Shown here: positions 1 through 8,173 of the stretch, one piece after another | How the letters are laid out: each line of letters opens with the position of its first letter | Position numbering within the stretch: the first letter of the stretch is position 1 | Assembly: GCF_013004695.1 (NCBI RefSeq) | Contig: NZ_JABEMG010000003.1 | Span: 1-64,000 of the forward strand | DNA: 64,000 nt | From: Promicromonospora citrea | GTDB lineage: Bacteria > Actinomycetota > Actinomycetes > Actinomycetales > Cellulomonadaceae | Direction of reading: 5' to 3' | Program-made: the position numbers and the translations under genes | Notes under the pieces: generated by a model | Database searches by the model: none | Seen by the model: the letters and a program-made list of their open reading frames with translations, nothing else | Told to the model about the DNA's origin: nothing

Positions 1-1
1 G

Positions 2-793
2 CCCGCACGCCGGTCGCTCCTGCGCAGGCAGCGCCCCGCCGTCCGTCCCCACGACGCCGACACGGCGGTGCTGGTCGACGCCGACACCTACGCCTCGTCC
101 GTGACGTCGCGGCTCGGCCTGCTCGACGACGCGCCGGGCCTCGCCGCCGCCGCGCGCGCGGCGGGGCAGGGCGTGCTCGACCTCGTGACGCTCGCGCGGC
201 ACAGCCCGGTCGTCCTGCCCGGCGTGCGCGTGCTCACGGGCATCACGCGCGCGGCGAGGTGGCCCGAGCTGCCGCCGGCGGCGCTCGACGTCGTGCTGGA
301 CCGCTGCCGCGAGCTCGCGGCGTGGATGGTCGTGGACTGCGGCCCCGTGCTGGAGGCCGACGAGCTGATCATGTACGACACGCGCGCGCCCCAGCGCAAC
401 GGCGCGACGCTGTGCGCGCTGCAGGCCGCCGACGTCGTGGTGGTGGTGGGCGGCGCCGACCCGGTGGGCGTGCAACGGCTCGTCCGCGGGCTCGAGGACC
501 TGCGGGACGCCTCGGTCCCGGTGCCCGCGGCCCGCGTCGTGGTCGTCAACCGCGTGCGCGACGCCGTGGCCGGGCGCCACGCGGGCACGCAGGTGCAGGA
601 CGCGCTCGCCCGGTACGCCGGTGTCCAGGACGTGCACCTCGTGCCGGACGACCCCGCCGCGCTCGACGCCGCGCTCCTGAGCGGCCGTGTGCTCGCCGAG
701 TGCGCACCGGCCTCCCCGGCGCGCGCCGCGTTCCAGGCCCTGGCCGCACGCGTCCGCGCGGCGGTGCCGGTGCCCGCCGGGGTGCCCGCGTGA
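2..793 (+). CDS. MinD/CpaE-like P-loop ATPase, C-terminal part (5' end outside window)
   Basis: The frame is open from the left edge, so the N-terminus and the P-loop lie outside the window. The visible part begins around LVDADTY (from about base 68), the segment after the first core strands in ParA/MinD ATPases. The Walker-B-like strand WMVVDCGP and the late strand VVVVNRVRD follow. The Ala-rich stretch with APGLAAAARAAG is typical of the actinobacterial CpaE/Ssd branch. Such ATPases help place septa, chromosomes or Tad pili; which one applies here cannot be told. A GTG at 68 could start a short product, but that would lack the nucleotide-binding loop, so a 5'-partial gene is preferred. hisN follows on the same strand about 70 bp downstream. 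Confidence 0.75.
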   Translation, partial: PARRSLLRRQRPAVRPHDADTAVLVDADTYASSVTSRLGLLDDAPGLAAAARAAGQGVLDLVTLARHSPVVLPGVRVLTGITRAARWPELPPAALDVVLDRCRELAAWMVVDCGPVLEADELIMYDTRAPQRNGATLCALQAADVVVVVGGADPVGVQRLVRGLEDLRDASVPVPAARVVVVNRVRDAVAGRHAGTQVQDALARYAGVQDVHLVPDDPAALDAALLSGRVLAECAPASPARAAFQALAARVRAAVPVPAGVPA

Positions 794-848
794 GCGGAGA
801 ATTTGTCCGTCCGGCGCGCTGCGACGGCCGGAAGGTGCCATCCGGCGC

Positions 849-854
849 TAGGTT
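849..854 (+). promoter_or_regulatory. -10 box of a probable leaderless hisN transcript
   Basis: TAGGTT fits the actinobacterial TANNNT -10 pattern. Six bases separate it from a GTG at 861, so transcription would begin on or next to that codon. No convincing -35 hexamer or Shine-Dalgarno sequence is seen. This supports the GTG at 861 over the nearby GTG at 855 or ATG at 870. Confidence 0.5.
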
Positions 855-860
855 GTGCCC

Positions 861-1667
861 GTGGCCGCCATGACGAAGGACAACTACGCCGACGACCTCC
901 GCCTGGCGCACGTGATCGCCGACCAGGTCGACTCCATCACCATGTCGCGGTACCGGGCGCTGGACCTCAAGGTCGAGACCAAGCCGGACCTGACGCCCGT
1001 GTCGGACGCCGACCGCGCGGCGGAGGACTTCATCCGCAACCAGCTCGCCCGGGCGCGCACGCGCGACGCGATCGTGGGGGAGGAGTACGGCTCGGCCGGC
1101 AACGGCGCGCGGCGGTGGATCGTCGACCCGATCGACGGCACCAAGAACTTCGTCCGCGGCGTACCCGTCTGGGCCACGCTCATCGCCCTGGCCGACGGCG
1201 AGGAGGTCGTCGTCGGCCTGGTCAGCGCCCCCGCGCTCGGGCGGCGCTGGTGGGCCGCCAAGGGCTCGGGCGCCTGGACCGGCAAGTCCCTCGCGTCCGC
1301 GACGCGCATGTCCGTCTCCGGGATCTCCGACGTGCACGACGCGTCGTTCAGCTACGCCTCGATCGGCGGCTGGGAGGAGCGCGGCTCGCTCGACGGGTTC
1401 CTCGACCTCACGCGCGCCTGCGCCCGCACCCGCGGCTACGGCGACTTCTGGTCGTACATGCTCGTGGCCGACGGCGCCGTCGACATCGCCGCGGAGCCCG
1501 AGCTCGAGGTCTACGACATGGCGGCCCTCGTGCCGATCGTGACCGAGGCGGGCGGCCGGTTCACGTCGCTCGAGGGAGCGCCGGGCCCCTGGGGCGGCAA
1601 CGCGGTGGCCACCAACGGCGCGCTGCACGACGTCGCGCTGCGCTACCTCGGCACGCCGCAGGCCTGA
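861..1667 (+). CDS. hisN: histidinol-phosphatase, inositol-monophosphatase family (HisN)
   Basis: About 268 residues, normal for the family. Metal-binding motifs are visible: VGEEYG near residues 72-77 and DPIDGTKNF near 89-97. The third acidic site is YDMAAL near 215, where many IMPases have WDxAA. HisN removes phosphate from L-histidinol phosphate in histidine biosynthesis. Actinobacteria use this IMPase-type enzyme rather than the PHP or HAD types. The IMPase fold also covers inositol and PAP phosphatases, so the exact substrate is inferred from closeness to actinobacterial HisN. The gene stands alone; the next gene is convergent. Confidence 0.82.
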   Translation: MAAMTKDNYADDLRLAHVIADQVDSITMSRYRALDLKVETKPDLTPVSDADRAAEDFIRNQLARARTRDAIVGEEYGSAGNGARRWIVDPIDGTKNFVRGVPVWATLIALADGEEVVVGLVSAPALGRRWWAAKGSGAWTGKSLASATRMSVSGISDVHDASFSYASIGGWEERGSLDGFLDLTRACARTRGYGDFWSYMLVADGAVDIAAEPELEVYDMAALVPIVTEAGGRFTSLEGAPGPWGGNAVATNGALHDVALRYLGTPQA

Positions 1668-1691
1668 CCCCGCTCGGGCCGGGCCGGGAGG

Positions 1692-2249
1692 TCAGGCGCG
1701 GGGCACGTCCCGCAGCTCGCTCCAGTCGTACCAGAGCAGGTCGCGGTCGGTGACCCGCTGCAGCGCGTCGTCGAGCGCGGTGTCGGACTCCTCGCCGACC
1801 TCGGCGACGTCCTCGCTGTCGCTCTCCTCGTCGGCGGCGGCGAGCACGTCCGCGATGTCGGCGGCGGCCTCCGCCTCGTCGACGTGCACGCACACGATCG
1901 CCACGTCGTCGACGGTGCGGGTGACCTGCACCTCGGAGGCGACCGGCTCGTCGTCGTCGCCCGGGGCCGGGTCACCCAGCGGCGCGACGGCCGCGTCGGG
2001 CACCTCGACCGTGACGACCACGCGCTGGTGCGGCGCGGCGGGCCGCCCGGCGACGAGGGCGAGCGAGTCGTCCGCCGCGTTGAGCAGGGCGACGTACTCG
2101 AGCCCCTCGGCGTCCTCCTCGGGCAGCGCCTGCTCCAGCTCGGCGGTCACGGCGTGGGCGCGGCGCGGGGCCACCGTCCAGCGTGCGGCGTCGGGGGCGT
2201 GGGTGACGGCGTCGAGCTCGTCGAGCGTGGCGGGCACGTAGATGCGCAT
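1692..2249 (-). CDS. DUF6912-like conserved actinobacterial protein
   Basis: 185 residues opening with MRIYVPATLDELDA, a start typical of a small actinobacterial family that I recall as DUF6912. The middle holds a hydrophobic strand, VVVTVEVPDA, and the C-terminal half is very acidic. The protein ends near LLWYDWSELRDV. No catalytic motif or membrane segment is visible, so the function is unknown. The frame stays open upstream of 2249, but the family-like start and the loss of plausible sequence beyond it favour the ATG at 2249. It is convergent with hisN. Confidence 0.65.
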   Translation of the reverse strand: MRIYVPATLDELDAVTHAPDAARWTVAPRRAHAVTAELEQALPEEDAEGLEYVALLNAADDSLALVAGRPAAPHQRVVVTVEVPDAAVAPLGDPAPGDDDEPVASEVQVTRTVDDVAIVCVHVDEAEAAADIADVLAAADEESDSEDVAEVGEESDTALDDALQRVTDRDLLWYDWSELRDVPRA

Positions 2250-2457
2250 GTGCACAGTCTGCCGTCGAAACGTGCCCCGAGGCGTCCTGCGAGGCCAGGG
2301 TCGTCGGCCACAGGTGCGCCCGCCCGGGCGCGCGACGTCATGACCTGCGAGTGCGGTGGCGACGACGCAGAGTACCCGTACCCTCGTCTGGCCGGGTGCG
2401 GCGCCGGGACGGCGTGGCGGGGCGGTGCGGGAACCACGAGCGGAGGGCAGGACGAGG

Positions 2458-3093
2458 ATGGCGGCCAGGACGGCGATGCTGGTGTACACGGACGGTGACG
2501 TGGCGACGGGGCTCTCCGACGCGACGGAGTTCGCCGACGAGGCGGGTGCTGCCGACCTGCTGGGCCTGCTGTGGCCGCCCGCCCGCATCCGGCCCGACGG
2601 CGAGGAGCCGTGGGAGCTCGGCGACGCGATGTTCCCGCCGCAGAGCCGGGCGTGCGCGCTCTCGACGCCGGAGGTCGACGTGCTGTGCGACCAGGCGCTC
2701 ATGCTCGACCGGCCGTCGCAGCTCCCCGCGCACCTCGTCGCGGCGAGCGTCGGCCGCACGCTCTACCTGCACGCCATGCACGACGTCGTGCACTGGTGCG
2801 CCTACGCGGTGTGGCGCGACGGTGTGCTGGTGCGGTCGCTGAGCCTGTCGGGCGAGGACGGCGTGCTCGAGGACACGGGCGAGCCGCTGGCCTTCGAGGA
2901 GCCCTTCTGGGCGGGCGAGCGCACGGCACGGGCGACAGAGGGCTTCGCGGTCCCGTTCAACCCGCTCGAGCTCGGGGAGCTCGCGGTGCGCGAGTTCTTC
3001 GGCTTCGAGGTGCTCGGCGACGACGGCGCCCCGGCCGCCGGCCGGCTCGACCCGTGGGCGGTCGAGCTCTTCGGCTTCGAGATCCTCGACTGA
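2458..3093 (+). CDS. DUF6928-like conserved protein
   Basis: 211 residues from the ATG at 2458, which has GGAGGG about 10 bases upstream. In-frame codons further upstream (from 2356) lack a ribosome site and encode Arg/Gly-rich sequence unlike a protein start. The N-terminus AMLVYTDGD and the central GRTLYLHAMHDVVHWCAYAVW block followed by an FNPLELGE segment match a conserved actinobacterial family that I recall as DUF6928. No enzymatic residues can be assigned. The gene is divergent from the 1692-2249 gene and about 70 bp upstream of the VOC gene. Confidence 0.65.
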   Translation: MAARTAMLVYTDGDVATGLSDATEFADEAGAADLLGLLWPPARIRPDGEEPWELGDAMFPPQSRACALSTPEVDVLCDQALMLDRPSQLPAHLVAASVGRTLYLHAMHDVVHWCAYAVWRDGVLVRSLSLSGEDGVLEDTGEPLAFEEPFWAGERTARATEGFAVPFNPLELGELAVREFFGFEVLGDDGAPAAGRLDPWAVELFGFEILD

Positions 3094-3161
3094 CTCCGGG
3101 ACCCCGCTCGACAGAGGCCTCCAAGTGCTCGTACAGTTGTTCGAGAACGAGGAGGTGTGAC

Positions 3162-3587
3162 ATGCCCGTACCCGTGCCTGTGCCCGCAGTGGTCCCCATG
3201 CTGTCCTACCAGGACGGCGTCGCCGCCATGGACTGGCTCATCGAGACGTTCGGCTTCACCGAGGCCGAGCGGTGGCTGGACGAGGACGGTCACCTGTCCC
3301 ACGGCGCGCTCGACGCCGCGGGCGGCGGTCGCGTCATGATCTCCGAGCTGGCGTCCTACGAGGGGCCCGCGCTGCACCGCACGCACTGCACGGCGGCGGA
3401 CGCCTGGCTCTCCACGCCCTGGGTCATCGACGGCGTGCTCGTCCACGTCGCCGACGTCGAGGCGCACTACGCCCGGGCCAAGGCCGCGGGCGCCGGGCTC
3501 CTGTCGGACATCGAGGAGCAGCCGTACGGCCGCCTCTACCGCGCGGAGGACGTCGAGGGGCACCGCTGGATGTTCCTGGAGCCGTAG
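3162..3587 (+). CDS. VOC (glyoxalase/bleomycin-resistance fold) family protein
   Basis: 141 residues starting at an ATG preceded by GAGGAGG. One VOC unit is seen: an N-terminal PMLSYQDGVAAMDWLIETFGF segment, typical of the first beta-alpha-beta module, and a C-terminal YRAEDVEGHRWMF ending in which the acidic/His pair often binds metal. Family members range from dioxygenases to resistance proteins and stress proteins, so the substrate is not assignable. A TACAGT box at 3132-3137 could be its -10. The stop lies only 10 bases from the end of the convergent rsgA gene. Confidence 0.7.
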   Translation: MPVPVPVPAVVPMLSYQDGVAAMDWLIETFGFTEAERWLDEDGHLSHGALDAAGGGRVMISELASYEGPALHRTHCTAADAWLSTPWVIDGVLVHVADVEAHYARAKAAGAGLLSDIEEQPYGRLYRAEDVEGHRWMFLEP

Positions 3588-3597
3588 CGGCCCGCCG

Positions 3598-4674
3598 TCA
3601 CGCGTCCGCCCCCGTGCGGGACGTGAGGAGACGGCGGAACGAGCCGAGGCGTGCCGCACGGGCCGGACGCTCGGCGGCGGGGGACGCCTCGATCCACTCG
3701 TCGAGGGCACAGTCGGGCGCGTCGGCGAGGTGTGTGCAGCCGCGCGGGCACTCCTGCGCGACCTCGTCGAGGTCCTCGAACGCGTGCAGGAGGTGCGCGA
3801 CCTCGACGTGCGCGAGCCCGAACGACCGCACGCCCGGGGTGTCGATCACCCAGCCGTCGTGGTCGTCCCGGTCCGGGCCGACGGGCAGCTCCAGCGCCAC
3901 CGCCGACGTCGAGGTGTGCCGGCCGCGCCCGGTCACGTCGTTGACGACGCCCGTCGCGCGGCCGGCCTCGGGGACCAGGGCGTTGATGAGCGTCGACTTG
4001 CCCACGCCCGAGTGCCCCACGAGGACCGACACGAGCCCGCGCAGCCGGTCGCGGACCTCCTCGACCGAGTCGGGAGCGAGCGTCAGGGCGCCGTCGGCTC
4101 CGTCGTCGGTGGGGGCGCGCCGGGTGACCACTACCTCCACCCCGAGCGGCTCGTAGAGCGCACGCAGCGCGTCGGGGGAGGCGAGGTCGGCCTTCGTGAG
4201 GCACAGCAGCACGGACATCCCGGCGTCGTACGCGGCCACGACACAGCGGTCGATCATGCCCGTGCGTGGTTCGGGCTGGGCCAGGGCCGTGACGACGACG
4301 AGCTGGTCGGCGTTCGCGACGACGATCCGCTCGTACGGGTCCGTGTCGTCGGCCGTGCGCCGCAGCACCGAGGTGCGGTCCTGGATCCGCACGATGCGGC
4401 CGAGCGTGCCCTCCGCGCCGGACGTGTCGCCCACGACGTCGACGCGGTCGCCCACGACCACGCGCGTCCGGGTGAGTTCGCGTGCCTTCATCGCGGTGAC
4501 CACGGTGCCGTCGGCGCCTCCCACCAGCAGCGTGTACCGGCCGCGGTCCACCCCGGTGACGAGCCCGGTGACGGCGTCGGAGTGCTGCGGGCGCTGCTTG
4601 GTGCGCGGCCGGGAGCCCTTCTTGGAGGGGCGGGAGCGGAAGTCCGACTCGTCGCGGACGTCACGCCGGCCCAT
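3598..4674 (-). CDS. rsgA: ribosome small-subunit-dependent GTPase A (RsgA)
   Basis: 358 residues with the circularly permuted GTPase order of RsgA. An N-terminal OB-like domain comes first (about 30-105). The G4 motif LTKAD follows near 159-163, then G1 GHSGVGKST near 220-228 and G3 DTPG near 278-281. The C-terminal zinc knuckle has Cys309, Cys313, His315 and Cys322. RsgA checks late 30S subunit maturation and releases assembly factors on GTP hydrolysis. The gene lies 10 bp downstream of aroA on the same strand and is probably co-transcribed with it. Neighbouring aroA, rsgA and a SigH/SigR-type sigma gene also occur in Mycobacterium tuberculosis. Confidence 0.93.
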   Translation of the reverse strand: MGRRDVRDESDFRSRPSKKGSRPRTKQRPQHSDAVTGLVTGVDRGRYTLLVGGADGTVVTAMKARELTRTRVVVGDRVDVVGDTSGAEGTLGRIVRIQDRTSVLRRTADDTDPYERIVVANADQLVVVTALAQPEPRTGMIDRCVVAAYDAGMSVLLCLTKADLASPDALRALYEPLGVEVVVTRRAPTDDGADGALTLAPDSVEEVRDRLRGLVSVLVGHSGVGKSTLINALVPEAGRATGVVNDVTGRGRHTSTSAVALELPVGPDRDDHDGWVIDTPGVRSFGLAHVEVAHLLHAFEDLDEVAQECPRGCTHLADAPDCALDEWIEASPAAERPARAARLGSFRRLLTSRTGADA

Positions 4675-4684
4675 CAGGCGGCCC

Positions 4685-6004
4685 TCACCCCAGGCCCAGC
4701 ATGTCCAGCCACATGCCGGTGAACCCCGGCAGGGTCTTGGCCGTCGTGCCGACGTTCTCGACCCGCAGGCCGGGCACGCGCAGGCCGAGCAGGGCCGCCG
4801 ACGTCGCCATGCGGTGGTCCTCGTACGTTTGCACGGTGTCGGCGTGCAGCGGCCGCGGCGTGATGACCAGGCCGTCGCGCGTCTCCTCCGCCTGTCCGCC
4901 GAGGCGCGTGATCTCGCGGGCCAGAGCCGCCAGCCGGTCGGTCTCGTGCCCGCGCAGGTGCGCGATGCCGCGCAGCCGCGAGGGCGAGTCCGCCAGGGCG
5001 GCGAGCGCGGCGAAGGTCGGCGCGAGCTCGCCCGCCGCGTGCAGGTCGACGTCGATGCCGTGCACCTCGCCCGTCCCCGTGACCTCGAGCACCCCGCCGG
5101 CGAGCGAGCTCGAGCCGCCCATGCGCTCGAGCAGCTCCGGCACCATCGCGCCGGGCTGGGTGGTGAGCGTCGGCCAGCCGGGCACGCGGACCGTCCCGCC
5201 CGCGATCAGCGCGGCGGCCAGGAACGGCGCGGCGTTCGACAGGTCGGGCTCGACGCGCACGTCCCGGCCGGCGATCGGGCCGGGGGCGACGGTCCACATC
5301 CCGTCGCGCGAGTCGTCCACCTCGACGCCGACGTCACGCAGCGTCGCCACCGTCATCTCGATGTGCGGCAGGCTGGGCAGCGTGGCGCCGATGTGGCGCA
5401 GGGTCAGGCCGCGCTCGAACCGGGCGGCGGCGAGCAGCAGGCCGGAGACGAACTGCGAGGACTCCGACGCGTCGACGTCGACGGCACCGCCGGGCACGCG
5501 ACCGCGGCCCTCGACGGTGAACGGGAGGGACGTGGGCAGCGCCGCCGGGTCGTCCGACCCCGGGTCGTGCACCGCGACACCCAGGGCGTGCAGGGCGGCG
5601 AGCACGGGCAGCATCGGTCGCACCCGTGCCGCCGGGTCGCCGTCGAACCGGACGGGGCCGTCGGCCAGGGCGGCGACGGGCGGCAGGAACCGCATGACCG
5701 TGCCGGCGAGCCCCGTGTCGATGTCGGCGTCGCCGGTGACGGGGCCCGGCGTCACGTGCAGGGTGCTCGGCTCGGCCCCCTCCTCGATGCCGGCGCCGAG
5801 CGCGCGCAGGGCGCCGATCATGAGGTCGGCGTCGCGGCTGCGCAGCGCGCCGCGGAGGGTGCCCGGCGCGTCGGCGAGCGCCGCGAGCACGAGCAGCCGG
5901 TTGGTGAGCGACTTGCTGCCGGGTATCTCGACCGTCGCGTCCAGCGGTGCGCCGGCGAGCGGCGCCTCCCAGGTCGGTGCGGGCGCGGTGGTCGATGAGG
6001 TCAT
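4685..6004 (-). CDS. aroA: 3-phosphoshikimate 1-carboxyvinyltransferase (EPSP synthase)
   Basis: 439 residues, the usual EPSP synthase size. It contains the PEP/shikimate-site motif GSKSLTNR near the N-terminus, [12 protein letters not shown] (the AGT loop), DASESSQF and the C-terminal EDHRMATS. The enzyme joins PEP to shikimate-3-phosphate, step six of the shikimate pathway to chorismate. It overlaps no neighbour but sits between a doxX-like gene (20 bp upstream) and rsgA (10 bp downstream), so the three probably form one minus-strand transcript starting in the 6496-6587 gap shared with sigR. Confidence 0.94.
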   Translation of the reverse strand: MTSSTTAPAPTWEAPLAGAPLDATVEIPGSKSLTNRLLVLAALADAPGTLRGALRSRDADLMIGALRALGAGIEEGAEPSTLHVTPGPVTGDADIDTGLAGTVMRFLPPVAALADGPVRFDGDPAARVRPMLPVLAALHALGVAVHDPGSDDPAALPTSLPFTVEGRGRVPGGAVDVDASESSQFVSGLLLAAARFERGLTLRHIGATLPSLPHIEMTVATLRDVGVEVDDSRDGMWTVAPGPIAGRDVRVEPDLSNAAPFLAAALIAGGTVRVPGWPTLTTQPGAMVPELLERMGGSSSLAGGVLEVTGTGEVHGIDVDLHAAGELAPTFAALAALADSPSRLRGIAHLRGHETDRLAALAREITRLGGQAEETRDGLVITPRPLHADTVQTYEDHRMATSAALLGLRVPGLRVENVGTTAKTLPGFTGMWLDMLGLG

Positions 6005-6024
6005 GTGCCGAGATTATCGCGAGG

Positions 6025-6495
6025 TCAGCCCGCCGCGGCGGCCTTCGCCTCCGCGCGGGCGGCACGTGCCTGCTGCACGCGCCACGAGATGCCGGGGCGG
6101 CCCTCGAGGTCGGCGCCCGCGATGAGCGCCGCGCCCACGGACGCGACGTTGCGCAGGAACCGCTCGGTGCGGGCCGGGCGCTCCGGCGACGGCGCGGTGA
6201 AGGGCTGGTTGACGACGGCGAGCGGCAGCGTGAGCAGCGCCAGCGCGACGGCGGACGCGCGCGGCGCCTTGCCGAGCGCGAGCAGGGTGCCCGCCGCGGC
6301 CGTCGCGACCCCGTGCGCGCGCACGAGCGTGGCGACCTGCTTCTCGCTGAGGGGCTCGGCGCCGAGCGCCTTCGTGGCGAGGGCCGAACCGGTCCGGGCG
6401 GCGGCCACGTGCTCGCTCGGCTTCCGGGCGGCCTGCACGCCGTCGTAGATGAACGACGAGGCCAGGAGGGGACGCGCGATGTGTCGGAGCAGCAT
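6025..6495 (-). CDS. DoxX-like membrane protein
   Basis: 156 residues starting [19 protein letters not shown], a characteristic opening of DoxX-type integral membrane proteins. Hydrophobic stretches follow near 60-75, 80-100 and 120-135, consistent with four short membrane helices. DoxX proteins have been linked to membrane oxidoreductase complexes and thiol homeostasis. That fits its position divergent from the thiol-stress sigma gene, but the link here is inference. It is 20 bp upstream of aroA on the same strand. Confidence 0.7.
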   Translation of the reverse strand: MLLRHIARPLLASSFIYDGVQAARKPSEHVAAARTGSALATKALGAEPLSEKQVATLVRAHGVATAAAGTLLALGKAPRASAVALALLTLPLAVVNQPFTAPSPERPARTERFLRNVASVGAALIAGADLEGRPGISWRVQQARAARAEAKAAAAG

Positions 6496-6552
6496 GCACC
6501 CACCATCGCAGATCCGGGCCCCTGTCGCAGCAGCGTGCCGGGCTCTCACCCG

Positions 6553-6578
6553 GGAATTCCGCGCCGGGGCGCGGGGTT
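6553..6578 (+). promoter_or_regulatory. SigR/SigH-type promoter (GGAAT-N18-GTT)
   Basis: GGAAT at 6553-6557 and GTT at 6576-6578 are separated by exactly 18 bases, the consensus recognised by Streptomyces SigR and mycobacterial SigH. It lies upstream of the sigR gene, so the sigma factor very likely drives its own transcription under thiol-oxidative stress. The expected transcription start falls close to a GTG at 6588 that opens an in-frame extension of sigR. Confidence 0.75.
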
Positions 6579-6798
6579 GAAGGGGTCGTGGAGCGTTGCC
6601 TCGAGAAGGATGCGGTGAGGAACAGGGTGATCGACACGGTGGCAGGCACGCCGACCGGTACGAACGTGGACACGCAGGCCCCCGTGCAGTTCGGGGCGGT
6701 CCCCGCGCACCTGTTGCGCGTGGGTGAGGAAGCAGGCGCGAAGGGTGTCGCGGACGGCCTGTCCGTGGCCCTGGCGAACACGGGCTGGCCGACCCGGC

Positions 6799-6804
6799 TA
6801 GGCT
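6799..6804 (+). promoter_or_regulatory. -10 box for the short sigR transcript
   Basis: TAGGCT matches TANNNT and ends 8 bases before the ATG at 6813, suggesting a nearly leaderless housekeeping transcript that makes the standard-length sigma factor. No Shine-Dalgarno sequence precedes the ATG. Confidence 0.45.
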
Positions 6805-6812
6805 CGAAGACG

Positions 6813-7556
6813 ATGACCGACACTTCCCGCGAGCAGAACCAGGGCACCGGCGACGCCGGGGCCGACGTCGAGGTGCGCCCCGACGCCGTCGCGAGCGAGG
6901 TCGACGCGGCACAGGGCACGCCGGAGGCCTCGGGCGCCGACGAGGAGAGCACGGAGCGTTCGCCCGCGGAGGAGGACGCCGCCGCCCGCGCGGTCCGCTT
7001 CGAGCGCGACGCGCTGCAGTACCTCGACCAGCTCTACTCGGCGGCGCTGCGCATGACGCGCAACCCCGCCGACGCCGAGGACCTGGTGCAGGAGACGTTC
7101 GCCAAGGCGTTCGCCGCCTTCCACCAGTACCGGCCGGGCACGAACCTGAAGGCCTGGCTGTACCGGATCCTCACCAACACCTTCATCAACAGCTACCGGA
7201 AGAAGCAGCGCGAGCCGCAGCAGTCCCAGGCGGAGGACGTCGAGGACTGGCAGATCGCGCGCGCGGCGTCGCACACGTCGACGGGCCTGCGCTCGGCCGA
7301 GGCCGAGGCGCTGGACCGGCTGCCGGACAGCGATGTGAAGCGGGCGCTCGCCGAGCTCCCGGAGGACCGTCGGATGGTCGTCTACTACGCCGACGTCGAG
7401 GGCTTCCCCTACAAGGAGATCGCAGAGATCATGGGAACTCCCATCGGGACCGTGATGTCCCGGCTCCACCGCGGACGTCGGCAGCTGCGCGAGCTCCTCG
7501 CCGACTACGCGGCCCAGCGAGGACTCGTCAGCCAGGCGCCCGGAGGTGCGCAGTGA
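6813..7556 (+). CDS. sigR: RNA polymerase sigma factor SigR/SigH (ECF, thiol-oxidative stress)
   Basis: 247 residues from the ATG at 6813. An acidic N-terminal tail precedes sigma region 2 ([16 protein letters not shown] then [14 protein letters not shown]) and region 4 ([24 protein letters not shown] then the [13 protein letters not shown] helix). This layout is that of SigR/SigH, which directs thioredoxin, mycothiol and protease genes when its zinc anti-sigma partner is oxidised. A TAGGCT -10 at 6799-6804 would give a 1-2 nt leader to this ATG. The frame is also open back to a GTG at 6588 just behind the SigR-type promoter, giving a possible 75-residue N-terminal extension. Its stop overlaps the start of rsrA by 4 bp. 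Confidence 0.92.
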   Translation: MTDTSREQNQGTGDAGADVEVRPDAVASEVDAAQGTPEASGADEESTERSPAEEDAAARAVRFERDALQYLDQLYSAALRMTRNPADAEDLVQETFAKAFAAFHQYRPGTNLKAWLYRILTNTFINSYRKKQREPQQSQAEDVEDWQIARAASHTSTGLRSAEAEALDRLPDSDVKRALAELPEDRRMVVYYADVEGFPYKEIAEIMGTPIGTVMSRLHRGRRQLRELLADYAAQRGLVSQAPGGAQ

Positions 7557-7828
7557 ACAACGTCGAACCCATCCCCCACGACACAGCGGGGGACTCCGAG
7601 TGCGACCACGTGCTCAAGCACCTCTACGAGTACCTCGACTCGGAGATGACGCCGGAGGACGAGCAGCGGATGCGCGCGCACGTGGCGCACTGCTCGCCGT
7701 GCCTGTCCGAGCTGAGCGTCGAGGACCTGGTGAAGCAGCTCGTGCGCCGCTCGTGCACGGAGCGGGCGCCGGAGACGCTCCGGGTGCGCATCCACCAGCA
7801 GCTGACGGTGATGTCGGTCGTCCGGTAG
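7553..7828 (+). CDS. rsrA: mycothiol-system anti-sigma factor RsrA/RshA (zinc, redox-sensing)
   Basis: 91 residues. It carries the ZAS signature of redox-sensing anti-sigma factors: Cys17, then His43-x3-Cys47-x2-Cys50 (HVAHCSPC). These ligate zinc and form a disulfide on oxidation, releasing SigR. The helical N-terminal stretch [12 protein letters not shown] is typical of RsrA. A further Cys sits near residue 67. GTG at 7553 overlaps the sigR stop (GTGA), giving translational coupling and balanced amounts of sigma and anti-sigma. Expression should follow both sigR promoters. Confidence 0.92.
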   Translation: MNNVEPIPHDTAGDSECDHVLKHLYEYLDSEMTPEDEQRMRAHVAHCSPCLSELSVEDLVKQLVRRSCTERAPETLRVRIHQQLTVMSVVR

Positions 7829-7874
7829 GTGCCGCACCCGCCGACGGCGGGCGCCGAGACCTCGTGGGCATGAC

Positions 7875-7910
7875 GAAGGGCCGGGACCCCGGTAGGGGGC
7901 CGGCCCTTTC
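7875..7910. terminator. bidirectional hairpin terminator between rsrA and bL37
   Basis: GAAGGGCCGG (7875-7884) pairs with CCGGCCCTTTC (7900-7910), and an inner CCCC-GGTA-GGGG extends the stem. It lies between two convergent genes and has short T/A runs on both sides, so it can end transcription in both directions. Confidence 0.7.
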
Positions 7911-7931
7911 GTGTGCCCTGCGGGCGGTGGC

Positions 7932-8006
7932 TCAGGCGTTGGGACGCTTGCCGTGGTTGGCGGCAGAGCCCTTGCGGCTACGGCGCTTGCGACCGCGCTT
8001 GCTCAT
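7932..8006 (-). CDS. 50S ribosomal protein bL37 (24 aa)
   Basis: A 24-residue, extremely basic peptide, MSKRGRKRRSRKGSAANHGK then RPNA. It matches the tiny actinobacterial large-subunit protein bL37, first recognised in mycobacterial ribosome structures, including the conserved NHGKRPNA ending. The start is supported by AGGAG about 7 bases upstream on the minus strand. It is convergent with rsrA across the 7875-7910 hairpin. It is easily missed because of its size. Confidence 0.88.
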   Translation of the reverse strand: MSKRGRKRRSRKGSAANHGKRPNA

Positions 8007-8107
8007 GGATGTCTCCTGACAGGTGACGGACTGGATGCACGCCATGATCCCACAGATCGCGGCTCCGTCCGGCATCAGAGCGGACACGGGGGTTGCCCCG
8101 GGCCGGA

Positions 8108-8150
8108 ACGCGATATATCGTGTCTGCCACGGACGCGATATATCGTGTCT
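8108..8150 (+). promoter_or_regulatory. tandem operator repeats (CGATATATCG) for the PadR operon
   Basis: The 18-bp sequence ACGCGATATATCGTGTCT occurs twice without mismatch, at 8108-8125 and 8133-8150. Each copy contains the 10-bp perfect palindrome CGATATATCG (8111-8120 and 8136-8145), 25 bp apart. The AT-rich cores stand out sharply from their surroundings. They lie just upstream of the DUF4097-padR-DUF4097 operon, so they are the likely binding sites of its PadR regulator and may overlap the -10 element. Confidence 0.65.
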
Positions 8151-8173
8151 CCGACCCGGCAGCGGAGGTAGCC

